A stretch of 38,022 bases of DNA from an uncultured Paraburkholderia sp. Lineage in GTDB: Bacteria > Pseudomonadota > Gammaproteobacteria > Burkholderiales > Burkholderiaceae. Under the pieces are notes generated by a model that had not been told where the DNA came from, did no database searches, and saw nothing but the letters and a program-made list of their open reading frames with translations. Below are positions 1 to 9,010 of the stretch, piece by piece (position 1 is the stretch's first letter; the number at the start of each line of letters is the position of its first letter). The stretch covers positions 1 to 38,022 of the forward strand of contig CALNWN010000019.1 of assembly GCA_940746715.1 (NCBI GenBank), read 5' to 3'. The translations under genes were made by a program, and so were the position numbers.

Positions 1-154
1 AATGGTGAGAGACGATCGCGCCTGTTGACTGCCGCGCGTGCCTTTCAGGCATTGGCTTTGCTGTCCTGCGTTTGCGTTTGCGTCTATGTCCGCGTCTGCG
101 GCGCGCCGACGGCCGCCCGTTCAGCTAAGGGATCTACTTTTCAAGGAGCAAGAA

Positions 155-388
155 ATGCGAGGCATTCAATCGACGCTTTTACTTCTGGCCGCATTGGCCG
201 TTTCCAGTACGGCGGGTGCGCAAGCGGGCGGCAACGGCAACGGCGGATCAGGCGGCAACGCACACGGCGCGGCGACTGCGGCCCCGACCGCCGGAGGAGA
301 CAATACGTCGGCACCGACCAGTACCCGCCCGAGGCACCATCGTTCGCACAAGCACCACAAGCATCAAAAACAGCAAGAGTCGCAGTAG
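155..388 (+). CDS. Small secreted Gly/Asn-rich, His-rich-tail protein
   Basis: Predicted 77-residue exported protein. AAGGAG lies 5-10 bases before the ATG and decides this start over a longer upstream reading. Residues 1-22 form a signal peptide (basic start, Leu/Ala-rich core, Ala-Gly-Ala cleavage region). The mature part begins with a Gly/Asn stretch and ends in a basic tail; six of its seven His residues lie in the last 20 residues (HHRSHKHHKH). No family is recognised. The same plan (signal peptide, Gly-rich body, basic tail) recurs at 30303-30644. The tail could bind metal, and the next gene encodes a metal-transporter-like protein, but a functional link is inference. Confidence 0.7.
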   Translation: MRGIQSTLLLLAALAVSSTAGAQAGGNGNGGSGGNAHGAATAAPTAGGDNTSAPTSTRPRHHRSHKHHKHQKQQESQ

Positions 389-601
389 CGGGAGGCGCGC
401 CGAACCGCTCAACGCGTCGCACCCCATCAGTCCGAATCGATCGACGGTCAGCCTGGATGATGGCGGCCTCTACCGCTGCCCGCCGCCCGCTGTCGGCGAG
501 CGCATCGCTTTGGCTCAGGAGTCGGATTTCCGCAATGACATTGCGCGCGACCGCCCGCGGTCAGGTCCGCTATTTGCTCTGGTGGCAACAAGGGGCAGAA
601 C

Positions 602-1942
602 ATGGACGACGACAAACTGATAGAGCCGGAAGCAGCTGTCCGCGACCCCGTCGAGCGGTCATGGATCAAACGATTGGGGCCGGGACTGGTCACAGGTGCG
701 GCAGACGATGACCCGTCCGGCATCGGCACATACTCGCAGGCCGGTGCACTTTTCGGGTTCAACCTGCTGTGGACGATCCTACTCACGTATCCGTTGATGA
801 CAGCGATTCAGCTGGTGAGCGCACGCGTTGGGCGGGTGACCGGCAAAGACCTCGCCTCCAACATGCGCGCGCATTACCCGCCATGGCTGTTGTACGGCGC
901 GGTCTTCCTGCTCCTCGTCGCGAACGTGATCAACATCGCGGCAGACCTTTCAGCGATGGGAGCCGCGGTCGGATTGCTCGTGCCCGGTCCGGAGCACTTT
1001 TATGTCGTCTTCCTCGGACTGCTCTCCATTGCGCTTCAGATACTCGTTCCCTACGACCGGTACGCGAACCTCCTGAAATGGACTGCCCTGTCGCTTCTGG
1101 CCTATGTCGCCGTCGCGGTGATCGTGCCGATCCGTTGGTCGGACGTTGCGCGTGCAGTCGTGCTGCCGCACGTCTCACTGACATCCGACTATCTTACGAC
1201 GGTCGTCGCTGTACTCGGGACCACGATCAGCCCGTATCTATTTTTCTGGCAGGCATCGCAGGAAGTCGAGGAAATGCGCGCTGCACCGGGGCAAGGACCG
1301 TTGCGCCGCGTGCCGTATCAGGCGCCGGCGCAGTTGCGCAGGATCCGTTTCGATACATGGGTCGGCATCGGCGTGTCGAACTTCGTTGCGTTTTTCATCA
1401 TGCTCACGGCAGCCGCGACGCTCCACCTCCATCACATTGATGTGAAAACATCCGCAGACGCCGCGCGAGCGCTCGAGCCGCTTGCCGGGCGATTCGCCTA
1501 CGTGCTGTTTGCTCTCGGCATCATCGGGACGGGTCTCCTTGCGCTTCCCGTCCTCGCAGGATCGGCCGCGTATGCCGCAGCAGGGAGCTTCCGCTGGCGT
1601 AGCAGTCTCGCACTGCATCTGACGCTTGCGCGCGAGTTTTACGCGGTGATTGCGCTCGCCATAGTCGGCGGTGTTGCCATCACGTTCATGCACTTCGATC
1701 CGATTCGCACACTTTACTGGAGCGCCGTGATCAACGGTGTGACTGCCGTACCGATCATGATCGTCATGATGCTGATGGCGCGTAGCAGGCGCGTGATGGG
1801 GCAGTTCGCCATCACCGGCCCGCTGGCGTGGGGAGGATGGCTCGCGACGCTTGCCATGGCGATCGCCTCGGTAGGCTCTTTGTGCCGTCGTAGGAATCGC
1901 CTGCAGGCTCGATATCGGACCACCAGGACAGTTTCATCTTGA
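602..1942 (+). CDS. NRAMP-family transporter, divergent subgroup
   Basis: Polytopic inner-membrane protein of 446 residues with about ten or eleven hydrophobic segments. It resembles the NRAMP family of proton-coupled divalent-metal transporters. The helix-1 metal motif is DPSG at residues 37-40 instead of the classical DPGN, and the helix-6 region reads ISPYLFFWQ (about 206-214) where classical members have Met-Pro-His. Substrate therefore cannot be assumed to be Mn or Fe. The start follows AAGGGG. The last 15 or so residues are Arg-rich and unlike a normal NRAMP end, so the C-terminus may be altered. Otherwise the frame is uninterrupted, which is unusual in this window. Confidence 0.8.
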   Translation: MDDDKLIEPEAAVRDPVERSWIKRLGPGLVTGAADDDPSGIGTYSQAGALFGFNLLWTILLTYPLMTAIQLVSARVGRVTGKDLASNMRAHYPPWLLYGAVFLLLVANVINIAADLSAMGAAVGLLVPGPEHFYVVFLGLLSIALQILVPYDRYANLLKWTALSLLAYVAVAVIVPIRWSDVARAVVLPHVSLTSDYLTTVVAVLGTTISPYLFFWQASQEVEEMRAAPGQGPLRRVPYQAPAQLRRIRFDTWVGIGVSNFVAFFIMLTAAATLHLHHIDVKTSADAARALEPLAGRFAYVLFALGIIGTGLLALPVLAGSAAYAAAGSFRWRSSLALHLTLAREFYAVIALAIVGGVAITFMHFDPIRTLYWSAVINGVTAVPIMIVMMLMARSRRVMGQFAITGPLAWGGWLATLAMAIASVGSLCRRRNRLQARYRTTRTVSS

Positions 1943-1981
1943 TCCCGGTTTCTACGCCTCCAATCATGAGCCGAACGTCGG

Positions 1982-2185
1982 CTATGGCGCCCCACCTGAC
2001 TGCTGCACCACCTCCGGAAGCAGCACGGCAGCGGAAAATTCGACTGTCAGCGCCTGTCTCTGAGCTTGCAGCCACTCGTTCAGATCAAGGTTCTTGCCTC
2101 GCTGTAGTGAGAGCAATAACAGCAGCGCTACCGCGACATGGAGCCAGAAGACCGACTTCTCCGGGTTTGCGTATTCGTGTTCCAT
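1982..2185 (-). CDS. Small single-helix membrane protein, unknown function
   Basis: Sixty-seven codons. AGGAG lies about 8 bases before the ATG at 2185, favouring this start over longer upstream readings. Residues about 11-24 form one hydrophobic helix (VFWLHVAVALLLLL), flanked by a charged N-terminus (MEHEYANPEK) and a polar tail rich in Gln and Leu. It is convergent with the NRAMP gene and divergent from the lipoprotein pseudogene at 2366. I do not recognise a family. The ribosome-binding site, helix and TAG stop make it a likely real small gene, but no function can be assigned. Confidence 0.55.
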   Translation of the reverse strand: MEHEYANPEKSVFWLHVAVALLLLLSLQRGKNLDLNEWLQAQRQALTVEFSAAVLLPEVVQQSGGAP

Positions 2186-2261
2186 GTTTGCACTCCTGCC
2201 ATCCAACGGATCGAGCGAGGTCCGCATTCGCCCATATGACAAACGACTATAGGCGAAGCAT

Positions 2262-2280
2262 ATTGAAACGCCGCTTCAAT
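2262..2280. promoter_or_regulatory. Inverted repeat, candidate operator
   Basis: ATTGAA, seven bases, then TTCAAT: a perfect 6-bp dyad in the divergent intergenic region, 86 bases before the lipoprotein pseudogene and 77 bases before the small membrane-protein gene. The symmetry is seen directly. An operator role is inferred from position only. Confidence 0.4.
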
Positions 2281-2365
2281 CCGGCAGTCGACGCACCGTT
2301 TTACTCTTGCTAGACTGAATATGCCGTTGTCGCCGTCGTGGATCGCCTGGGCACCAGGAGGCAGT

Positions 2366-3128
2366 ATGAGCGTCCGCTTGGAAACGCGAGACCGTACCGC
2401 GATCGCCGCGTGTGCCAGGAAGATACTGCGGACCTCGGCAGTTGTGATGGGGGCTGCAATCCCCTTTGCGGGATGTGGCGGAGGCGACGATAGTGGACGA
2501 GCAGCCGCCTCCGCGAGCGCCGATGATGCGAGTCCGCATGAAAAAGTTGTGAACCCGTATGTCGTGTCGCTCGATATGGAGTTCCGGAGCAAGACATACA
2601 GTCAGTGGGCGGTTTCGTTCTGGCAGTGGGTGCTCGGGTTGCCGGTCGGCCCCCTGCCCCATCCATTCGAAGACTGCAACCATCGGCCTATTTCAGCCGC
2701 GCAAACGGGAAACGTATGGTTCTGGGCAACCCCCGCCGCGGCGCAGACGATCTGCAATCAGGCGGCTGCTCGACAATCCGCCCGTCCGCACATTCACCGC
2801 CGATCAGTTGAAGATTGCCAGCGCCTTGACAAACGACATTCGCGATCTGTTCTGCACTGTAGACGGCGTGACCGTCGACAACATCGCGGCCTATCGTACG
2901 AAGACCGGCATATTCCCGTTTTCCGCGCCTAGTCCATGGATTTTCGGCCATACCGGCGGATCCGCGACGGCCGTCGCCGACGGCTATTACCTGATGATTC
3001 AACCGCTGCCAGCGGGGCTGCACACCATTCACTATGGCGGGAAGTTCGTTGTTCCGGCCGGCGTATTCGAAGCCGGCCAGTCCGTCATCGCCAAAGACGT
3101 CACACTTATTATCCGGGTTGGCTCATAG
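2366..3128 (+). pseudogene. Secreted lipoprotein, frameshifted
   Basis: AGGAGG sits 4 bases before the ATG. The product starts with a signal sequence ending in a lipobox (Phe-Ala-Gly-Cys near residue 36), then a Trp-rich block (SFWQWVLGLP; VWFWATP). The reading then leaves frame near 2760-2775. The rest (DNPPVRTFTADQL, later DGYYLMIQPLPAGLHTIH) continues in another frame to TAG at 3128. The two halves match one known type of bacterial secreted protein of unknown function. In relatives as I recall them, about 20 residues with a Cys-x-(Ile/Val)-Pro-x-Gly motif lie at the break, so this looks like a deletion of about 60 bases, not a single-base slip. The 3' end overlaps the convergent GGDEF gene by 20 bases. 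Confidence 0.7.
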
Positions 3129-4627
3129 CGCTCGCCGCTCTCACGCAATTGCGGCCCGCACTTTTCGCTTCGTAAAGCGCGATGTCCGCGGCCTTCGTCA
3201 GTTCCTCGCAGGTGGAAGGACACGCGCGGCGCCCGGTCGCGCAGCCGATGCTGACCGTGAACGGATGAACGGCAGCGCTGCCGGTCTGGTGCCCGGTTTG
3301 CCAGGAGCGTTCCAGTTGCTTGCGGATGCCCTCGGCAACACGGTAAGCGCCCGCGGCGTCCGTGTCCGGCAATACGACCACGAACTCTTCGACGCCATAC
3401 CGGGCGACGCAATCGCCGCGACGGTGAACGCGCTGCACGATGCAGGCGACAAGATGCTTCAACGCCTTGTCGCCTTCTGCGTGACCGTATTGGTCGTTGT
3501 ACTGCTTGAAATGATCGGCGTCCACGAATAGAACCGACAGGTGGCTGTCGTTGCGCTGCAATCTGTCCCATTCGTTTTGCAGCACCTCGTCGAGCGCCCG
3601 GCGGTTCTTGAGACCCGTGAGCGGATCGGTCTGCGTGAGCTCGGTCAAGCGGTCTCCAGCGCGCGCGGTCTCGCAACGCAAATGCCAGCAGCCAGACGAC
3701 TGCGCAAAACGCGAAGCTGATGGCGCAGGCGGAAACGCCCACCATCCACGCAAGCGTTCGCCATGAGGCGAGGATGTCGTCGAGTGCGGGCGCGACGACG
3801 GCGATCAGCGGCGTGCCCGGGACGCGCTGGAACGTATAGAGCCTCAGCACGCCGTCAGCGGAAGAACGCGCCGTGTAGAAGCCGGAGTCGTGATTCACCA
3901 TCCGCGGAAAGGTCAGCGACTTGCTGAAGTTCCGCGAGAACGCTGCGGCGAGAGCGGGATTTCTCGCGACGAGCGTGCCATCGGTGCGAACAATTGCCGT
4001 GACGCCGCGCGAGCCGACGTCGAGCCCGTCCAGCAGGCGCCTGAAATATTCCACGTCGATCGCGACCAGTGCTATGCCTTTGAAGGAGCCGTCCGCGTTA
4101 TTGATCCGTCGGCTGAGCGCCATCGCTTCTACGCCGCTGCGCGAGCGCGCCCGATATACCGCCGAAATATACAGGCCGAGCTTATTCGACTGGCGGTGCA
4201 CGACAAAGTAATCGCGGTCGCTAAAGTTCCAGTGATGCGTGCTCGAACAGCAGCCGTCCATCAACTGTCCGCGCTCGTCGGTCACGCCCATGCCCGTCAC
4301 GTAACGCGTAGCGGCCGTGGGGTTGAACAGCAGCTCATGCCGCACGCCCGGGTCCATGTGCTGAACTGCGGGCTTATCGAGCGCGGCAATGAGCGCCTGC
4401 AACGATTGGTCAGACGAATCGATAGTGCGCGAAATGTTGCTCGACAGTACGGCGGCCACGTTTCGGGACGTCTCGTGAGCGTGCAGGATCGCTGTATCGC
4501 GCGCGGCGACGAGTGTGAGCAGGCTCACACCCAGGACGCTCGCCGCCAGCAGCGTGCCGAGCGCGTCCACGATGAACGGATGGCGACCCGCGATAACGGC
4601 CACTCGCCCGACAGGGTTAGGAAACAC
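3109..4627 (-). pseudogene. Cache-GGDEF diguanylate cyclase, frameshifted
   Basis: Membrane-bound cyclic-di-GMP signalling protein. From 4627 the frame gives a first membrane helix (residues about 22-42), a large periplasmic Cache-type sensor region (to about 285; note NFSDRDYFVVHR) and a second helix. Near 3655-3668 the reading shifts (-2 or +1), and the GGDEF domain (TDPLTGLKNRRALD onward) follows in another frame to TAA at 3109. The inhibitory RxxD site is present (RRGD, correctly five residues before the active-site loop). The loop itself reads GVEEF, not GGEEF, so catalysis is doubtful even if the frame were restored. It lies downstream of the NRPS-like gene on the same strand with a 203-base gap. 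Confidence 0.85.
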
Positions 4628-4830
4628 GATAATCGTCTTGTAATGTGCCGATCTTGGTTAAAGCGATGCTGGATACGACCGCGACGCGGAAACTGACAGT
4701 CGGATTATCGGCAGGCAAAGACGAAAAATTCAGTGTTTCAGCTTATTTTTATTCGAGCGGCGATGGTTCCCTCGCCGCCGGCCCCACTTCACCCGAACTC
4801 AAGGCTCAACTGCGCACGCCGGCGCCGACG

Positions 4831-7800
4831 TCATGATTCGCCGAGGCCACGATCGAGCGCCGCCGCGACGAACTGCACATTCGGTTCGACGATCAGATCG
4901 GAATGGTCGCCCGACACCTCCGCCACCACGAGCCCGGCACGCGCCACGCGCCGCCACAGCGGCAGCGGATCGCCATAAGCATCCTGCAGAACGGCCGCGC
5001 GCACGTAGACGATGGGGCATGCGTCGTAAGGCTTCGGGCGATACGTGGTCATCGCGACGCGCATCGTTTCGCGTATGTGCCGCATCGCTGGCGGCAGCAC
5101 AGCGGTGTACGCTTCCGGCCTGCGCGCCATGCGGCCCACGCGCATCCGCAGTTGATCCGCGACGCCTGTGAACCGGTCCTTCACGTAACCCGGAAGGCGT
5201 GCGGCCGGCAGCGCTCTCACCGTGCGCCAATGCATGCGCAAAGAAGCGGCACGGCGTTGCAACTGTGCGGTCCACGGCCGGCAGTGCTCGTCGACGTAGG
5301 TATCGAGCAGGAACAGCAAATCGATCCGCTCGCCGGCACGACGCAGTTGCTGCGCAATCTCGAATGCCACCAGACCGCCGAACGAATAGCCGGCCAACGC
5401 ATAGGGCCCTTTCGGCTGCACGGTGCGCATCTGCTCGATATAGCTCGCGGCCATATCTTCCACGCGCAGCAGCGCCGGCTGCTCGCCTTCCAGACCGCGC
5501 GCCACCAGTCCGTAAACCGGGCGACGGCTTTTCAGAGAACCGATCAATGCGAGGCATTCCATCACCGAGCCGCTCGCGCTGTGGATGAGGAATAGCGGCA
5601 CGCCGGTTCCCGCGCGCACCGGCACGAGAGTCGGCGAAGACGACGGCAATGCGTCCTCCCAGATCAGCGAGGCGAGCCGAGAGATGGTCGGCGCGATCAT
5701 CAGCATGGCGAGTGGGATGGTGCGTCCGGTCGACTGGCGTATCTCGGCAAAGAGGCGCATCGCGAGCAGCGAATGGCCGCCGAGGTTGAAGAAGTTGTCG
5801 TCGCGGCCGATCGGTGCAATGCCGAACAGCTTCTCCCACTGCGCCTGCAGGTGCGCTTCGAGCTGTTCGCGAGTCTCGCCGACCGGCGGCAGTTCGCGCG
5901 CGGCTAGATTCAATGCCGGATGAAGCCGGATGGCGTCGAGACACTCGGGGTTGCGCAGTGCCGCCGTGTTGCCGACCGGCAGTCCGTTGACCGCGCTGCG
6001 CGCCGCCGCTTCGGAAAGCTTGCCGTTGTGCGTGAGCGGCAAAGCATCGACTGCAATGATCCGGTCGGGCACATGTGCCGGAGACGCGCGGCGCGCGAGG
6101 TCGCGGCGCACGCGGGCGGCGAGCGCGCCGTTCAACACCGCGCCCTTGTTCAACACCAGCAACAGCACGATCCGCGACTCCACATGCTGCGTACCCCCCG
6201 GATTCGCGGGCGCATTGCGCACCTGCTCGACCACCATCGCCTCGCGAACTTCGGGAATATCGTTCAACACCCGATAAATCTCGCCGGGACCGACGTTGAT
6301 GCCGCGCACATTGAGCACGCCGTCGGAGCGGCCATGCATGCGCACGGTGCCTTGGGGCGACAGCGAAATCAGATCTCCATGCGTCCAGACGCCTGGATTG
6401 CTTGCGAAATAGGCGGCATGAAACGCCTTGCCGTCGGTATCGCCGAAGAATCCGAGCGGACGCGAGGGGAATGGATTCACGCAAACGAGCTGGCCAACGC
6501 CGGCGGTTTTCGATCCCTGGTCCCATGCCTGTACGTCGAGCCCGAGACTGCGGCATTGCGCCTCGCCCGCGTAGACCGGAACGTTAGGATGACCAAGCAC
6601 AAAGCAGCCGATGATATCGGTGCCGCCCGAGATGGATTGCAGCGGCAGCGGCTTCACGTGATCGCGCACCCAGTCGAACTGCGAGTCGTACAGCACGGCG
6701 CCGGTGGACAGCATCGCGCACAGGGCGCGGAGATCGAATTGCGCCTTCGGCTGACGCGCTCCTCGGCGAGGAGACGCCATAGCGTGTCGACGGTAGACAC
6801 CGGCCCATCGTAGGTCACGATCTCGACGCCGGAAGCAAGCGCCGACAACTGCCAGTTCCACATCATCCACGCGCAACTCGTGTGAAAGTACATCCGGTCG
6901 CCAGGCGCGAGATCGGTATGCAGCCGGTGCTCCTTCAAATGCTCGATCAGCGTGCCGCCGGCGCCATGCACGATGCACTTCGGCTTGCCGGTCGTGCCCG
7001 ACGAAAACATGATGAAAAGCGGATGGTTGAAGGCGAAGCGCTGCCACACGAAACGGCTCGCGTCGCCGTTATCGAGCAGTTCGGCGAGCGCATAGGTCGG
7101 CTGGGTGACCGTGCTCGGCAAACTGCCGTCGTCAAGACACACGACAGCTTGCAGGGATGGCAGCGCGGCCGCGAGTTCGGCGATGTTGCTCGCCACCGGT
7201 TTGCCGGTGTCGAATGGGCGCGCCGCCGTATGCGCAAACAACAGTCGCGGAGCCAGCGGCTGGAAGCGATCGCGGATCGATTCGACGCCCATCTCGGGCG
7301 CCGCGGTCGACATCGTCGCGCCAAGGGCCGTAACGGCCAACGTGCTGACGATAGCCTCGACGTCGTTGCGCATCACACCGACCACGCGGTCGCCTTCGCG
7401 CAGGCCGAGCGCCGACAGCGCCTGCGCGAGACGCGCCACCTGCTCGCGCAGTTCGGCGCGCGTGAGGCGCACGCGGCTGCCGTCGGCGTGACAGGCGGTT
7501 AACGCGGGCGCGTTGGCAGATGCCGTTGACGGCGCTAGCAGGACGTCCGCGTAGTTGAGTTTCATCTGCGGAAAGAAGACCGCGTGTTCGCAGTCGTCGC
7601 CGATGCAAACCGGCTCGGCGTCGTGCGAGTACTCCTCGCCTAACGCCCATTGCACGAAGCATCGCCAGAAGGTCCGAAATTCGCGGACGGAAAAATGGTG
7701 CAGGGCTTCGTGGTCAGATAGCAGCTTGCCCGTGCAGCGTCGCAGGAACGCCGTAAACGCCGTCAACTGCGATGCGTCGATTCGTTCGGGCGAGCTCGTG

Positions 7801-7868
7801 TAGAAGGGTGTGCGTCCCGACGTGTCGCCATACGCACGCGAGGCGCCCGGGAAGTCGAAGCGATCCAT
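4831..7868 (-). pseudogene. One-module NRPS-like enzyme: acetoacetyl-CoA-synthetase-type adenylation, carrier protein, thioesterase
   Basis: About 1,010 codons in two frames. The first 370 or so residues are the N-terminal and core parts of an acetoacetyl-CoA-synthetase-like ligase, with the ATP-binding loop SSGTTGKPK and CAWMMWNW. The frame breaks near 6760. It resumes with LRALCAMLSTGAVLYDSQFDW, the hinge region DGVLNVRGINVGPGEIY and the catalytic-Lys motif THNGKLSE. A peptidyl-carrier domain follows (NLGGHSLL; phosphopantetheine Ser at 5770-5772). The type-I thioesterase has nucleophile Ser in GYSFGG near 5383, an Asp in LLDTY and a His in SGDHSD. At the break only 20 bases remain where acetoacetyl-CoA synthetases carry about 25 codons including an FGTS motif, suggesting loss of about 55 bases. 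The start has no clear ribosome-binding site. Product unknown; activation and release of a keto acid is inference. Confidence 0.85.
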
Positions 7869-8184
7869 CCAAACCCATGTTCAGCGTGCGGACACGATTG
7901 AAATGCGGCGGGCGCGTCGAGCGCGACGTTGGCCGGCCGCCGATGACGGTACGGGCATAGCGTAGCCAACCGAATGAACGCGCTCCGTGCGAAATCGAAC
8001 ACTCGTCGGGGGCGGTTGGAAGGAGTGCGCGTGCCGGGAAGCTGGCTTGCAGGTTCGCCCCCCTAGAACCACGAGGGGCTGCCTCATCGGCTAAGCGGAA
8101 TGTCCGCGTGGCCACCCAGTTGAGGGGTGTGACCGCAGACCCTGCTGTGAGGCCGGCTCACAATGGATGGATTTGCGTTGTTTG
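7869..8184. other. Divergent intergenic region, no gene seen
   Basis: Lies between the NRPS-like gene (leftward) and the cupin-oxidase operon (rightward). It must hold both promoters. I see no coding region with a ribosome-binding site or recognisable family, and no RNA gene. The only structured element is the hairpin just downstream, at 8185-8222. Confidence 0.5.
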
Positions 8185-8222
8185 CCAGCTCAAATCAGTG
8201 CGCCCTGATTTTTTCGAGCTGG
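8185..8222 (+). promoter_or_regulatory. Hairpin in leader of cupin-oxidase operon
   Basis: CCAGCTC AAATCAG, loop TGCGCC, CTGATTT, four unpaired bases, GAGCTGG. Two 7-bp stems stack with a TTTC bulge on the 3' side. The inner stem is followed by a T run (six T in all), which resembles an intrinsic terminator or attenuator. It ends 51 bases before the GTG start of the cupin gene. The pairing is read directly; its role (attenuator, operator or end of an upstream transcript) is inferred. Confidence 0.5.
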
Positions 8223-8273
8223 TTAAATGGCTGACAGCAAGAAATCATCGTCGGGCAATTCATAGGAGCCAAA

Positions 8274-9008
8274 GTGAGCGCAGCATTTGTATTGCACCGT
8301 GCCGAAGGAGCGCCATTTTCGACCGCTTTCCGCCGCGGAGCATTCGGCCGCAACGATCCCTTCGCGCGACATCAGGAAATCGCCTGGGAAGGACCGGACG
8401 CGCTTGCAGCGGGTCGTGTCAGCTTCATCGGCGAGCTCGATGTGGAGCGCTTTCCCCACATCGAAACCATCGTCGTCATGGAAGGAACGCTCACACTGGA
8501 AGCAGCCGGAATGGCGCCGTTGGAGCTGGGTCCGCACGAGGGTGCCGTGATCGGCTGCGGTACTGCGCTTCGCATGAGAGCCGAATTCCGCACGCGTTTC
8601 GTGTTCTGCGCCGCCGCCTGCGAGCGGCCGACGAAGACCGGCCTCACGCCTTTACGCGCCGACGCCGATTTCAAGCCGTCGGCAACCCTGCCGGCGGAGG
8701 TGCTGCTGGGACCGGCTCCCGAATGCCGCAGCGACAATGTCTTCAACGAGGACGACGCAGCGTACAAGGCGGGTACGTGGGACTCGACGCCCTACCACCG
8801 GATTATTCGTCCGCATGGTGTGAACGAATTCATGCACCTTCTCGCCGGCAGCGTGCAGTTCGCCGCGCCGGATGGCAGTGTGCTGTCGCTCTGCGCCGGG
8901 GACGCGCTTTTCGTCCCGCGAGGTGCACCGATAGGATGGGAAAGTCGCGAGCGCGTGGCCAAATTCTATGTGGTTCAAAACGTCCAGTCTTCCGTCGAAC
9001 GAGATTAA
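8274..9008 (+). CDS. Bicupin-type cupin protein
   Basis: A 244-residue soluble protein. GTG start preceded by AGGAG at about 8 bases. Two beta-barrel-like repeats are visible: residues about 55-105 (FPHIETIVVMEGTLTLE, then PHEGAVIGCG) and about 165-235 (YHRIIRPHGVNEFMHLLAGS, then GDALFVPRGAPIGW). The second resembles the DUF861/EutQ-type cupin. It ends 2 bases before the FAD-oxidase start, so the two are one operon. Such cupins often accompany amino-acid or polyamine-type oxidases, but whether this one is an enzyme, a sensor or a structural partner cannot be read from sequence. The frame is intact. Confidence 0.8.
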   Translation: MSAAFVLHRAEGAPFSTAFRRGAFGRNDPFARHQEIAWEGPDALAAGRVSFIGELDVERFPHIETIVVMEGTLTLEAAGMAPLELGPHEGAVIGCGTALRMRAEFRTRFVFCAAACERPTKTGLTPLRADADFKPSATLPAEVLLGPAPECRSDNVFNEDDAAYKAGTWDSTPYHRIIRPHGVNEFMHLLAGSVQFAAPDGSVLSLCAGDALFVPRGAPIGWESRERVAKFYVVQNVQSSVERD

Positions 9009-9010
9009 TC

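Noticed and set aside
4645..4836. Small open frame between the GGDEF and NRPS-like genes
   Set aside because: It lacks a clear ribosome-binding site and a family, and overlaps the 3' end of the NRPS-like gene. The gap is treated as intergenic.
8108..9010. N-terminal extension of the FAD oxidase into a 748-codon frame
   Set aside because: The upstream part is an out-of-frame shadow of the cupin gene. The Rossmann fold begins soon after ATG 9011.
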